From positions 62,001 through 126,000 of the forward strand of contig CAVYTO010000003.1 in NCBI GenBank assembly GCA_963771505.1: a stretch of 64,000 bases of DNA, written 5' to 3'. Origin of the DNA: JAJPHW01 sp963771505 (GTDB lineage: Bacteria > Acidobacteriota > Terriglobia > Terriglobales > Acidobacteriaceae). Position 1 is the stretch's first letter. Every line of letters begins with the position of its first letter. The translations under genes were made by a program, and so were the position numbers. A model generated the notes under the pieces. It had not been told where the DNA came from, made no database searches, and saw only the letters and a list, made by a program, of their open reading frames with translations. Below are positions 1 through 9,188 of the stretch, piece by piece.

Positions 1-1061
1 CCGCCAGGAAGCGTCACCTTTGCCTGTAGGGAAATTACACCTGTCATGGGTGAGTGGCTGGCCCTGATGAATAGCTCCAACATATCCTCGACGCGCCCAT
101 TGCGGCTGGTAAAGTTCATCACCGCAACCTTACCTTCGTTTCCTTGGGCGTTGGCCGCCGCGATGCTTCCCTCGGCGAGTATGTGGGTCTTGCGCAACTG
201 CGCGTCAACGTGCTCGAGAAAGGTGTCGCCGTTAGTGCCATCTACGTGCGCGGTGAATTGCGTGTTCAGCGGCGCTGGATTTCCTCCATAGGTCACTTCG
301 AAATTCGGGGTAGCCGTCGTGCCGGAAACATTGATGTGGTCCAGCAGGCCACTGAATTTGCCGACGGACGACAATGTCCCCGCGATTCCATCGAACACGC
401 TCAGATCGGCATTTTGAAATTCGTAATTCCCGGATAACGGCGTCTCTCCGGGATTGTCCTGGTTCCACACGCCGAATTTTCCTGTGCTGACGATTTCTCC
501 TGGCGGCTTTGGATTGTGTAATTCGATTCGGTAGTCTAACGGGCCATTCCAGCCCACGTTTTGCAGGTCGGCTTTATGTATGTCAAAGCGCAGCGCTGGT
601 GTGCGGGAATCATCAGATGCAAACTCAAGCACAGTGCCGTTGGCAACGATCTCGCCGACGCTGGTTGAAGATCGCTGGATCTTAAGCGGTTGTCCGCTGC
701 CGAAGGGCGGGACAACAATGTGCATACCTTCGGCCTCAAGACTCGAGAGGTGTTGCGCCAGCATGCTTAGATAAGAAGCTTTCATCGTTAGGGTCTTAAT
801 CGTGATCAGCGGGGTCTGCACGTTCCCGTGAAGGAACACTACATCGCTAAGTACGCAACCGGGCGGGAAGTAAGTTTGGCGAAACCCCTGCATCTGTACC
901 TTGCTGTCGCTAACTTGCTGGAGAGCGTCGATCACGGCGGCCTTGGTAAAGGGCCAAAAATGAATGTATAAAAATGCCATCACGCACACGCCGACAATTG
1001 CAACTACCGCGACAACTCGCACCCCCCGCCTTGAAGCGAGAGTCTGGCTGCGCGTGCGCAT
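1..1061 (-). CDS. AsmA/DUF748-like envelope protein (partial, C-terminus off the left edge)
   Basis: The minus-strand frame is open from the left edge to an ATG at 1061 and reads as about 353 residues of a longer protein. After a short basic N-terminus there is one membrane segment (about residues 13-30), then a repetitive beta-rich region of the kind seen in AsmA/DUF748 proteins, which are inner-membrane-anchored and reach into the periplasm. I recognise the style, not a precise family. The ATG at 1061 has no clear ribosome site. A perfect AGGAGG lies at 1107-1112, and 6 nt after it, in the same frame, is an AUC codon at 1098-1100 that would add 13 residues. The next in-frame stop upstream is a TAA near 1139. 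Confidence 0.6.
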   Translation of the reverse strand, partial: MRTRSQTLASRRGVRVVAVVAIVGVCVMAFLYIHFWPFTKAAVIDALQQVSDSKVQMQGFRQTYFPPGCVLSDVVFLHGNVQTPLITIKTLTMKASYLSMLAQHLSSLEAEGMHIVVPPFGSGQPLKIQRSSTSVGEIVANGTVLEFASDDSRTPALRFDIHKADLQNVGWNGPLDYRIELHNPKPPGEIVSTGKFGVWNQDNPGETPLSGNYEFQNADLSVFDGIAGTLSSVGKFSGLLDHINVSGTTATPNFEVTYGGNPAPLNTQFTAHVDGTNGDTFLEHVDAQLRKTHILAEGSIAAANAQGNEGKVAVMNFTSRNGRVEDMLELFIRASHSPMTGVISLQAKVTLPG

Positions 1062-1354
1062 GGCATCATGTTCGCGCGTTGGAGTCGTGGGAGCTGAGAT
1101 ATGACACCTCCTCGGAAGCAGCGATAGAAAACGGTCTTACCCTGGGAACTCTGTTGACGACTACAGCGATTCGCTAAGTTGCGGATTTGCTCGAATGCGT
1201 TGCCGCTTGTGGAATTCAGAACGGCGAACCGGCATTGCGATCGTCGTATTGCAGCTTGTATAAAGTTACTCTAACCTGCCCAATCGTGCGGTGTACGCCC
1301 GTTTCGAAGTTTCACGGTCGATATAGTATCCGACAGTCAGGTTAGGGAGACCGG

Positions 1355-1891
1355 ATGTCCGCCAAGAAAACGCTTGCAAATCCTTCACGCCTGAAGTCTT
1401 TCGATTCCGATAACGGCTTATTGCGGGTCATCATCGAAACTCCAAAAGGAAGCCGCAATAAGTACGATTTCGATTCGAAAGAGAGGGTATTCCACTTGAA
1501 GACTGTTTTGCCCGCCGGAATGGCATTTCCTTACGACTTCGGTTTCGTTCCGTCGACTCTGGCCGAAGACGGCGATCCGGTTGACGTCCTTGTATTGATG
1601 GATGAACCTGCCTTTCCCGGATGTGTTCTGGAGTGTCGAGTAGCGGGCGTGATCGAGGGCGAGCAAATCGCTAACGGCCAGAAACTACGCAATGACAGGA
1701 TCATTGCCGTGGAACAAGCTGCACACAACTGGAGGCACGTCAAAACGATCGCGGACCTGGGCAATCGTTTCATCGAAGAACTGGAACAGTTTTTCGTGAA
1801 CTACCACCGGATGTCGAACACTCGATACCGGGTTCTGCGCGTCAAAGGGCCCAAGACAGCTAAGAAGTTAGTCAAAGCAGGGAAGCTGTGA
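1355..1891 (+). CDS. ppa: Inorganic pyrophosphatase (family I, soluble)
   Basis: This 178-residue cytoplasmic enzyme hydrolyses pyrophosphate to phosphate and so pulls biosynthetic reactions forward. The family signature D-G-D-P-V-D is at residues 72-77 and supplies metal-binding aspartates. The upstream stretch GMAFPYDFGFVPST and the downstream basic residues also fit family I, and the length is normal. GGGAG ends a few bases before the ATG. It stands alone: the gene on its left is divergent and the diguanylate cyclase on its right is convergent, with about 10 bp between the two stops. Confidence 0.95.
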   Translation: MSAKKTLANPSRLKSFDSDNGLLRVIIETPKGSRNKYDFDSKERVFHLKTVLPAGMAFPYDFGFVPSTLAEDGDPVDVLVLMDEPAFPGCVLECRVAGVIEGEQIANGQKLRNDRIIAVEQAAHNWRHVKTIADLGNRFIEELEQFFVNYHRMSNTRYRVLRVKGPKTAKKLVKAGKL

Positions 1892-1901
1892 GAAATCCAC
1901 C

Positions 1902-3482
1902 CTAGGCCGGTCCAGCCACTATTAGCGCTTCGGCAGCTCGTTCATCCACACGATGAATCTCGCGGCTGCGCGGGGCTGACATTCCAATCGCGCGGTTTTT
2001 TCCTGCAGCCTTGGCGCGCTGCAATCCGCGGTCGGCAATATTCAATACTTCTTCATAACGCAGAGAATCGGTATCACTTTCGCTCCACGGGAATGCAGCC
2101 CAGCCTACAGAGCAAGTCCGCCGGATGGTCGCGTCGCCGGAGCGCACGCGGTAAGGCTGTTCGCCGACCGCGTCCATGACGCGCTGCGCCAGAATTCCGG
2201 CATCTCTGCGGTCGGTATAACGCGAGACAATCAAGAATTCTTCTCCACCCCAGCGAATGAGCGCGTCAGAGTTGCGAATCGCGGAACTGATTCGCCGCGA
2301 CATCTCGATAAGCACTCCGTCGCCAGAGTCGTGCCCATACTTGTCATTCACTTCCTTGAAATCGTCCGCGTCTACGAGATAGAAAATTAAGTCACGAGTC
2401 GCGGGGTCTCGCTTCTCGGCGTGCGCTCGCAACGCCTGGGCCACGTCGCCTTCGATCGTCTCTGCAAAGAAACGGCGGTTCCGCAGGCCGGTCAGTGGAT
2501 CGGCCATGGAAGCGTCCTGCAATACTCGATTCGACTGCTGCAACTGTTGATGCAGCCGATGCTGTTTCATGAAAACCAGCGCGGCCATGCCAAACATCGT
2601 GGTCACCGTGACAATTACCCGAAAGCGCACGACTTCGAACGGGGAGTGGTGGTCCTGCACCGCGATGACGGCGATCACCGGCAATGACATGACCGCAACC
2701 ATAGCGAGCCGCGCCATCCAGGCGTTGCGTTTCTCTTCTTCCACCGTTTCAGGGCTCGGTGCGAGTTTCCGTCCACGCAGCGCAACTGCTGTAAATATGG
2801 CAAACGACACGAGATACGGGGTGTCGTACCAACTTCCATTAAAGTATTTGCCCTCTTCAATTGCGAGATTCTGCAAAATGAAAGCTGCGCTGTTGAAAAT
2901 GACGGCACCGAGAAACGCAATGTAAAATCGGCGCCAGGCGCCTGAACTCCCGCGAATCAAACTCAGAATTACCGTCACTAGCACCAGCAGTTCGAGATTG
3001 TAGAGACGGTCATAGTTGCGGTTGTAGATGGGAAGATTCAGCGAGACGTATTCCCATGAAACGACGAAATAGACGTAAAAATAAACCCACCAGATCATCA
3101 ACAGCGAGAAATCCATAATGCCAAGACGGGCATTGTTTTTCGAAGGCTTAACATGCGGGCGTAGCAACAACCCTGCCAGCATGGGAACGCCGGCAAGGAA
3201 AAGCAACACATCCCCGGCGAAGGCGTCCGGCATGGGCTTGCGCAGAAACATGTCGTAGTAGATCCACAACGCTTGGTCTGCCAGCCACATCACCCAGCCG
3301 GCGGATTGCAGAACCCAGAACGCGCGCATTCTTCCATGGTTCGGCAACGCGTTCAACGAGAACGCGGCCAAGGGGGCGATCATCATCAAAGCGCAGAGGA
3401 CATCACTGACTGTGGTGAGCGCAAAGCCGCGTGGCAACCAGGCTGAAACTCCCGCCTGGGCCGCGGCAAGACCCACCGTCAA
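1902..3482 (-). CDS. Membrane diguanylate cyclase (GGDEF domain)
   Basis: The 526-residue protein has a hydrophobic N-terminal half (about eight membrane segments up to residue ~310), a short helical linker, then a GGDEF domain with the active-site sequence GGEEF at residues 412-416. Five residues before it is RNSD, the RxxD product-inhibition site, so an active, feedback-controlled cyclase making c-di-GMP from two GTP is likely. The membrane part matches no named sensor domain that I recognise. A paralogue at 21912-23639 has the same architecture. The first codon of this frame is TTG (3482). A GTG at 3476 gives GTG-GGT, like the start of the paralogue, and may be the real start. Confidence 0.9.
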   Translation of the reverse strand: MTVGLAAAQAGVSAWLPRGFALTTVSDVLCALMMIAPLAAFSLNALPNHGRMRAFWVLQSAGWVMWLADQALWIYYDMFLRKPMPDAFAGDVLLFLAGVPMLAGLLLRPHVKPSKNNARLGIMDFSLLMIWWVYFYVYFVVSWEYVSLNLPIYNRNYDRLYNLELLVLVTVILSLIRGSSGAWRRFYIAFLGAVIFNSAAFILQNLAIEEGKYFNGSWYDTPYLVSFAIFTAVALRGRKLAPSPETVEEEKRNAWMARLAMVAVMSLPVIAVIAVQDHHSPFEVVRFRVIVTVTTMFGMAALVFMKQHRLHQQLQQSNRVLQDASMADPLTGLRNRRFFAETIEGDVAQALRAHAEKRDPATRDLIFYLVDADDFKEVNDKYGHDSGDGVLIEMSRRISSAIRNSDALIRWGGEEFLIVSRYTDRRDAGILAQRVMDAVGEQPYRVRSGDATIRRTCSVGWAAFPWSESDTDSLRYEEVLNIADRGLQRAKAAGKNRAIGMSAPRSREIHRVDERAAEALIVAGPA

Positions 3483-3786
3483 GCCGATCCATAATTTATG
3501 GTTCGTCTTCAGTTAGAACCTCTCATCGTGAGTTTATCTGGATGCTCAGAGTCGGGAGAAGTTACTAACGTTACCTCATCCGGACTTGAAAAACGGGACC
3601 TATGTCTGCATAGAGTTGGCCGCAGGATTTACTCTGACGGCAAAGCATGGGCCGGGGTTGAAAGATGATGGTGCGCTCTAGGAAGGGTCGAAGTTACGAA
3701 CTCGAAAGCGAGAAATCGCCGCCCAGCTTTTAACCGACAGCTCAACGGAAACACGAAAACTCGCGCTGTCTAACGGCACGAACGAA
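3483..3786. other. Intergenic region upstream of the diguanylate cyclase
   Basis: I find no gene in this 304-bp stretch. It holds the 17-nt motif at 3559-3575 shared with the paralogous cyclase, and a degenerate same-orientation copy of its left half at 3690-3701 (GAAGTTACGAAC). No clear promoter hexamers were found. Confidence 0.5.
3559..3575 (-). promoter_or_regulatory. Shared upstream motif, copy 1 (GGTAACGTTAGTAACTT)
   Basis: Read on the minus strand, this 17-mer lies about 76 nt before the cyclase start at 3482. It differs at one base from GGTGACGTTAGTAACTT at 21862-21878, which lies 33 nt before the paralogous cyclase. A shared protein-binding site is inferred; no regulator is known. 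Confidence 0.5.
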
Positions 3787-3963
3787 TTAGTTCTTGCCTT
3801 CGGTAGTGATCCGGCTCGCTTTACAGATTTCCTCCGCAATTTTCGCCAAAGCTGGAGGGTCGTTGTTCTCCCCTTCGCTTGATATCACCGCACTGGCCGC
3901 TAAAGCGAAGTGCAACGCATCTTCCTGTTTATCGAAATACAACACTACCTGACCGGTTGCCAT
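3787..3963 (-). CDS. Small hypothetical protein (58 aa)
   Basis: An ATG at 3963 follows a strong GGGAGGGGAC ribosome site and opens a 58-residue frame ending in TAA at 3787-3789. The peptide starts MATGQVVLYFDKQEDALHFA, is acidic and helical, and has no signal peptide or membrane segment. The clean ribosome site and protein-like composition support a real gene. It contains no domain I recognise. It is transcribed toward the diguanylate cyclase, but 304 bp separate them, so a shared transcript is uncertain. Confidence 0.6.
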   Translation of the reverse strand: MATGQVVLYFDKQEDALHFALAASAVISSEGENNDPPALAKIAEEICKASRITTEGKN

Positions 3964-4187
3964 GCCGTCCCCTCCCGAATAGATCCGCTCACCGCGAACG
4001 GATGCTCCAGCTCATAATAGGCTGGAAGTCCTCGAACCTCGGATGTACTTTGTTGATACCCCTTGACACACCAGTGCAGTTTGCCCAGTTTCTGAAGGTA
4101 TTGTTCTGGTGAAGTCAACAGCCGCTGCGTGCTAGCAAGCCATTATGATGAGCAGCGAAATATGATCATCCGAAAAGAGGTGCGGTT

Positions 4188-4937
4188 GTGAGATTTTCCT
4201 CATGGATCGCGTGCGTGATATTCACGGCCGTCATTCATCTTTCTGTGGCCGGCCAAGAAACAAAGCCAGCCCCTCCGACGCCGATTGACGAAAAAAAAGT
4301 CGAACTGGGCGGCACGGCGTGGGACCCTAACTGGGACCAAATCATCGAAAAAGCGCTACCGCCGGAAATGCTTTCATCCCAAGTCCCCCGTGGCGTGCGC
4401 CAGTTCTGCCCGCGCTTCTTCATCATGGACGAAACCGACAAGCGCGCTTTCTGGGCTTACTTCTTTCAGGCGCTGGCAGGAGCGGAAGCGGGATTGAATC
4501 CCACTACAACCGTCCGTCATTCAATTCCCGACACCACACCTGAGATTGATGAAGTGACCAGGAAGTCCGTCCGCAGCGAGGGTCTCTTGCAGCTCGCGTA
4601 CGCTGACCATAGAAGATATGGCTGTGATTTCGACTGGCAGGCCGATCACCTGCTGAAGCCGAACGATCCAGCGAAGACGATTTTGCAGCCAAAGAATAAT
4701 TTGGAGTGTGGAGTCAAAATTCTGTCGAACCAGATCATCACTAGGCACAAACCAATCCTGACGGCGACAGGATATTGGTCAACCCTGCGCCCCGAAGGGC
4801 AGAGCTACAGAGTTTTCGTTAAGCAGATGACGAATCCGCCAGCGGCCTGCGGATCGTCCAAGCAATCGAACATCGACGCCTACGCGACGACGAAAACAGT
4901 CCAGGAAGACGCGGGCCAAAGCAAAGAATCCCACTGA
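4188..4937 (+). CDS. Secreted lytic-transglycosylase-like protein
   Basis: This 249-residue protein starts at GTG after GAGGTGCGG. Residues 1-21 form a signal peptide. The core resembles the SLT lysozyme-like fold: a helix ending in AGAEAGLNP with Glu100 in the position of the catalytic acid, SEGLLQLAYAD (131-140) in place of the usual G-LMQ motif, and NLECGVKIL with a later GYWSTLR segment as in substrate-groove helices. A periplasmic role in cutting murein is inferred. The similarity is motif-level only, so another lysozyme-like activity is possible. No operon partner is adjacent. Confidence 0.65.
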   Translation: MRFSSWIACVIFTAVIHLSVAGQETKPAPPTPIDEKKVELGGTAWDPNWDQIIEKALPPEMLSSQVPRGVRQFCPRFFIMDETDKRAFWAYFFQALAGAEAGLNPTTTVRHSIPDTTPEIDEVTRKSVRSEGLLQLAYADHRRYGCDFDWQADHLLKPNDPAKTILQPKNNLECGVKILSNQIITRHKPILTATGYWSTLRPEGQSYRVFVKQMTNPPAACGSSKQSNIDAYATTKTVQEDAGQSKESH

Positions 4938-5012
4938 CCCACGGTTTCGCTAGCAAAGCGGGGCTGCGTCAGTTCGCGACACTGAACCTTTGCGTTAAGC
5001 TGTTGATAACAA

Positions 5013-5089
5013 TGGTAGGCGCGGCAGGAATCGAACCTGCAACCCCCGGATTAGAAATCCGGTGCTCTATCCGATTGAGCTACGCGCCC
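5013..5089 (-). tRNA. tRNA-Arg (TCT anticodon)
   Basis: The minus strand folds as a full cloverleaf. The acceptor GGGCGCG (5' end at 5089) pairs with CGCGCCT through one G-U pair, the anticodon stem is CCGGA/TCCGG around the loop TTTCTAA, and the T-arm contains GGTTCGATTCC. The anticodon is TCT. The CCA end is encoded at 5013-5015. Confidence 0.97.
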
Positions 5090-5446
5090 GCAAAAGCAAT
5101 TTAGCACGTCTGTTTGGATCAATTCCCCGCCAACTTGCCTGACATAACGGCGTTTAACACGGCAACAGCGTCGATAACAGGCCTCAGAATCTACTGTTTT
5201 TAGTATAGCCAAGCCCGATCCTCTTCTATCTACCATATTCACCCTAGATGCCGCCAGCGCAAGCTGCTGCAAATCAGTAGGTTACGGTATTACCACTATG
5301 GAATCATCCGTGCATTGATAACAACCGAGTAGTGTATGTCTCTCCTGCGCGAAAATTACGATCTGAAGGCTTCCGGTAAGAGTCGTTGCGGAAGCATGGA
5401 AGACGCGGAAACCACAACTGTATTCCACCCCTTGGAGAATAAACTA
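5090..5446. other. Intergenic leader upstream of the Oar-like receptor
   Basis: This 357-bp stretch lies between the tRNA-Arg 5' end and the receptor start. I see no convincing small gene, riboswitch or consensus promoter. An in-frame extension of the receptor back to 5336 exists but adds 37 residues in front of a good signal peptide and is unlikely to be translated. Confidence 0.5.
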
Positions 5447-8400
5447 ATGAAAACAAAGTATTTTGGCAGACTGATTGGGCTCGTCTCAGTCGCGCTGCTA
5501 CTGGCTGGCGGCATGCTGGCACAGGAAACCACCGGTGGCCTCATCGGTTCGGTGAAAGATCCGACCGGTGCTGTTGTATCAGGCGCCAAGGTGACTTTGA
5601 CCGCCCCGACGCTGGTGGGCACAAAGTCGTTTACCACGGACTCGGCGGGCAACTACCGATTCTCGAACTTGCCGCCTGACACCTACACCGTTACGGTCAT
5701 GGCAAAAGGCTTCTCGACCATTAAACGCGAAGGCGTGACAATTGAAGTCGGTCACTTGCCGACCCTGGACATCCCGCTGCAAGTCGGTTCCGACAGCACG
5801 GTGGTGGAAGTCAGCAGCCAGGCTCCGCTTATCGACACGACTACGAACACCACTCAGTCGAACATCACCGAAGACGTGGTTCAGGATGTCCCGCACGGAC
5901 GTTCTTTCCAGTCGGTGATCCAGTTTGCCCCTTCCGCCCGTAACGAACCACTGGAAGGCAGCAACCGCCTGAGCAACGGTACCGGCGGATCTTCACCGGG
6001 TAACGGTTCCAACGGCAGCGATCACGGTTTCTCAGTTGCCGGCGGTTCCGACTCTGAAAATTCCTACCTGGTCGAAGGCCAGGAAACTGCCAACCTGATC
6101 GGCGGCTACTCGAAGACCAACGTTCCGTTCGATTTCATCCAGGAAGTTCAGATTAAGAGCTCTGGTATCGAAGCCGAGCACGGCGGCGCGCTCGGTGGCG
6201 TCGTCAACGTCGTCATGCGCAAAGGAAGCAACGCTTATCACGGTTCTTTGTTTGCTCAATTCGAAAACCAGGCACTCGATGGATCGCCGACGGCATATGC
6301 CCGCTATGATCCGGCGTCAAACGGCACGGTTGTGCCTCCCTCAGGCAACCTCCCGGGGTTTTTCATGGACCCGACCTACCAGAATTATCAACCCATCAAG
6401 CCGAAAACGAGCGATGTATTCCCCGGATTCACGTTTGGCGGCCCGATTGTCAAAGACAGAATTTTTGGCTTCGTCGGATTTAACCCCGAATTCAATGACG
6501 AAGAGCGCAAAGTGTACTTTGGTCCGAGTTACGGCACCCTGCCCTTCAGCCGTAACACACAAACCTATTACACCACCGCTCGGATTGACGCTAACGTCAG
6601 CTCGAAGGTTCGTCTCTACGCGTCCTGGCTGTACCAGTATCAGAAACAGAGCGGCGAAGCGCTGCCCGGCTCCGACTCAACCACAAACTATGTGAACTTC
6701 AACACTGGATGCTTTGGAGCCACCGGCGGAGCCTGCTTGCCAGGAGCCAGCCCAATACCTCCAAGCGCTTTTTCGCATAGCCAAGGCTACTCAGCCCCAA
6801 ACAGCACCACCAACGTAGGAGCCGACTTCACGATTACTCCTCACATCGTGGCGACCACCCGCTTTGGTTACTATTTCGAAAACTATCATGACTTCGGATA
6901 CCCTCAAGGGGCTTCCGGTTTCCAATGGCTGGTCAATAGCATTGGGCAAACGGACACAACCGGTGCCACTCTTCCAGCTGGCCTGCAGGAGCTGAATGGG
7001 TGGGAAAACACTGCGATCGACCAGAACTTCACTCTTCGCAACGCCAGCAAGGGCATTGAGTTCAGCCAGGATCTGGCTTGGTTCAAGAGCGGTTGGAAAG
7101 GTACCCACAACTTCAAGTTTGGCTACCAGCTCAACCGGCTTTCGAACGATATCTTTCAGCGCTTTAACCAGCCGTTGGTGCAGGTAACGGCGGGTTTCTC
7201 CGCTGCAACCAACTACGGCATTCAGACAGCGAACGGCAATATCACGTGCCCTCCGCTGGAAGCCTCGAACTCCCTGGGGAACTGCCAAGGAACAGACGGT
7301 TATATCACCGTCCAGGATTTTGGCACCCAAGGTAAAGTCACCAGCCTCGACCACTCCTTCTTCGTACAGGATGCTTGGACGATCGGGCGTGGGGTCACGA
7401 TCAATGCAGGCGTTCGCCTTGAACGCGAATACCTGCCCGGCGAAAAATATACCGGGGTTACCAATCCGAACATTCCGTTAGGCAACGCCCCCAGCCATCC
7501 AATCGACTTCGGTTGGGGATCCAAGGTTGCACCTCGTATTGGCGCGGCCTGGGACGTATTCCAAAATGGCAAGATGAAGATATTCGGCAGCTACGGTCAG
7601 TTCTATGACCAGATGAAGCTGAACGTTGCCATCAGTTCATTCGGCGGTCAGTGGTGGCAGAACTGCTACTACGCACTGAACACCACCAACTACACAAGCA
7701 TCGTCCCGGCATTTAACAACAGCAGCCCTCCGCGGTATTGCACAGGGGCGTCGAGTGCTGATCCGGCCAACTTTGCTGGCGGCGTAACTCCCGCTGGCAT
7801 CAGCTTCATCGAAAACGCGAACTACCGTACCTTCCCAACAACCTGCTCGACTTGCAGCCAGGTGCAGGAAGCAGTCGCGCCTGATTTGAAGCCTTACAAA
7901 CAGCACGAGAGCGTTTTTGGAACTGACTACCAAGTCGCCAAAAATCTCGCATTTGAAGCGCGTTGGGACCGCCGGCGTCTCGATCACGTGATCGAAGATT
8001 CGGCTATCTACAACCCGGCTGTGGGTGAAACCTTCGTCATCGTCAATCCCGGCGAAGGCATCAACAAGACCTTCAGCAACTTCTACAACTTTCTCTATCC
8101 GAACGCTGCGGCAGGCGGCCCGTTGAGCTGTTCAGCATCGTTCCCTTGCCCACCCAACAACATCATTCCACCTGCCCGGAGCTATGATGGAGTGGAACTG
8201 CGGTTGACCAAGGCGAACAGCCAGCACTGGTTCGGCATGTTCTCCTACACTTACAGCAAGCTGCGCGGCAACTACACCGGACTCACCAGTTCGGATCTTG
8301 CCGACGGCGGATTGGCTGGACGTAACTCTCCGAACAACAGCCGTTCATTTGACGAGCCCTACTTCTCGTGGAATGCCAACGGTGGATCTTCCAGCGGCCT

Positions 8401-9070
8401 GTTGCCCACGGATCGTCCAAATGCGTTCAAAGGTTATGCATATTACGAGTTGGCTTGGCTGAAGAAATTAACCACCGACTTCGGTATCTTCCAATATGCA
8501 TACAGTGGTTCGCCAACGACCACCTTCGCCGATGTGGGACTAAATGGCGGTGCGTGGCCAGTCGACCTGTTTAATCGTGGCAAGTGGGCTGATGTTTCGC
8601 AAGACCCCACTACCGGAGCTGTTACGGTTGGAAATCCCCGGACCTACCGTACACCCTGGTACACCCAGACTGACTTCAACTTCCAGCAAGCCTTTAAGGT
8701 TAGCGAAGCAAAAGTGCTAAGCTTCTCGGCGACATTCACTAACCTCTTGAATCAGCACACAGTAACCGCTTATCAAGGGGAACTGGATTCAACTTACACA
8801 AACGCCGGAATTACTCCGACAGGAACAGGTTGCGGCGTACTGATAGGTGTTTCCGGTCCGTTCCAATGCATCCCGCCGCTCGGAGGCCAAGCCTTCTACG
8901 CTGCGGTTGAATCGCCGTATAACGTTTCAGCTCTGTTAAACGGAAACGTTGCTGGCGGTGGAAACTTCTTCACTGGAACATCTCCAATCACCATCAACAG
9001 CCAATACGGGCATCCGCTGTTTTATCAACTGTCCCGCAACATCCGCCTCGGGGTGAAGTTCACCTTCTAA
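5447..9070 (+). CDS. Oar-like TonB-dependent receptor with carboxypeptidase-regulatory domain
   Basis: This outer-membrane protein has 1,207 residues from the ATG at 5447, which follows GGAG at 5434-5437. Residues 1-25 are a signal peptide cut after MLA. Residues ~28-110 form a carboxypeptidase-regulatory Ig-like domain (GGLIGSVKDPTGAVVSGAKV), followed by a plug-like region and a long beta-barrel ending in the aromatic residue of LGVKFTF. Such Oar-like receptors are expanded in Acidobacteriota and are thought to take up large substrates with energy from TonB. The substrate cannot be read from the sequence. A strong terminator follows at 9092, so it is probably monocistronic. Confidence 0.9.
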   Translation: MKTKYFGRLIGLVSVALLLAGGMLAQETTGGLIGSVKDPTGAVVSGAKVTLTAPTLVGTKSFTTDSAGNYRFSNLPPDTYTVTVMAKGFSTIKREGVTIEVGHLPTLDIPLQVGSDSTVVEVSSQAPLIDTTTNTTQSNITEDVVQDVPHGRSFQSVIQFAPSARNEPLEGSNRLSNGTGGSSPGNGSNGSDHGFSVAGGSDSENSYLVEGQETANLIGGYSKTNVPFDFIQEVQIKSSGIEAEHGGALGGVVNVVMRKGSNAYHGSLFAQFENQALDGSPTAYARYDPASNGTVVPPSGNLPGFFMDPTYQNYQPIKPKTSDVFPGFTFGGPIVKDRIFGFVGFNPEFNDEERKVYFGPSYGTLPFSRNTQTYYTTARIDANVSSKVRLYASWLYQYQKQSGEALPGSDSTTNYVNFNTGCFGATGGACLPGASPIPPSAFSHSQGYSAPNSTTNVGADFTITPHIVATTRFGYYFENYHDFGYPQGASGFQWLVNSIGQTDTTGATLPAGLQELNGWENTAIDQNFTLRNASKGIEFSQDLAWFKSGWKGTHNFKFGYQLNRLSNDIFQRFNQPLVQVTAGFSAATNYGIQTANGNITCPPLEASNSLGNCQGTDGYITVQDFGTQGKVTSLDHSFFVQDAWTIGRGVTINAGVRLEREYLPGEKYTGVTNPNIPLGNAPSHPIDFGWGSKVAPRIGAAWDVFQNGKMKIFGSYGQFYDQMKLNVAISSFGGQWWQNCYYALNTTNYTSIVPAFNNSSPPRYCTGASSADPANFAGGVTPAGISFIENANYRTFPTTCSTCSQVQEAVAPDLKPYKQHESVFGTDYQVAKNLAFEARWDRRRLDHVIEDSAIYNPAVGETFVIVNPGEGINKTFSNFYNFLYPNAAAGGPLSCSASFPCPPNNIIPPARSYDGVELRLTKANSQHWFGMFSYTYSKLRGNYTGLTSSDLADGGLAGRNSPNNSRSFDEPYFSWNANGGSSSGLLPTDRPNAFKGYAYYELAWLKKLTTDFGIFQYAYSGSPTTTFADVGLNGGAWPVDLFNRGKWADVSQDPTTGAVTVGNPRTYRTPWYTQTDFNFQQAFKVSEAKVLSFSATFTNLLNQHTVTAYQGELDSTYTNAGITPTGTGCGVLIGVSGPFQCIPPLGGQAFYAAVESPYNVSALLNGNVAGGGNFFTGTSPITINSQYGHPLFYQLSRNIRLGVKFTF

Positions 9071-9091
9071 GCGGTTTGGCTTAACCACCTT

Positions 9092-9121
9092 GGGAGCCGG
9101 TTTTACCGGCTCCCATTTTTA
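9092..9121 (+). terminator. Rho-independent terminator after the Oar-like receptor
   Basis: A perfect 9-bp stem GGGAGCCGG / CCGGCTCCC with the loop TTTTA is followed by ATTTTTATT. It begins 21 nt after the receptor stop codon. Confidence 0.93.
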
Positions 9122-9188
9122 TTGTTTGCCGCTTTGCCGCTATACTTCACCGCTGTACTCTACCCTCAACTAATTTTTGGGAGCGTGA

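Noticed and set aside
4063..4104. TTGACA hexamer as a promoter for the transglycosylase-like gene
   Set aside because: No -10 element at 16-18 bp; the nearest TATTGT is about 30 bp away.
5051..5272. Minus-strand frame ending in RVAQSDRAPDF
   Set aside because: Another tRNA read-through peptide, from tRNA-Arg.
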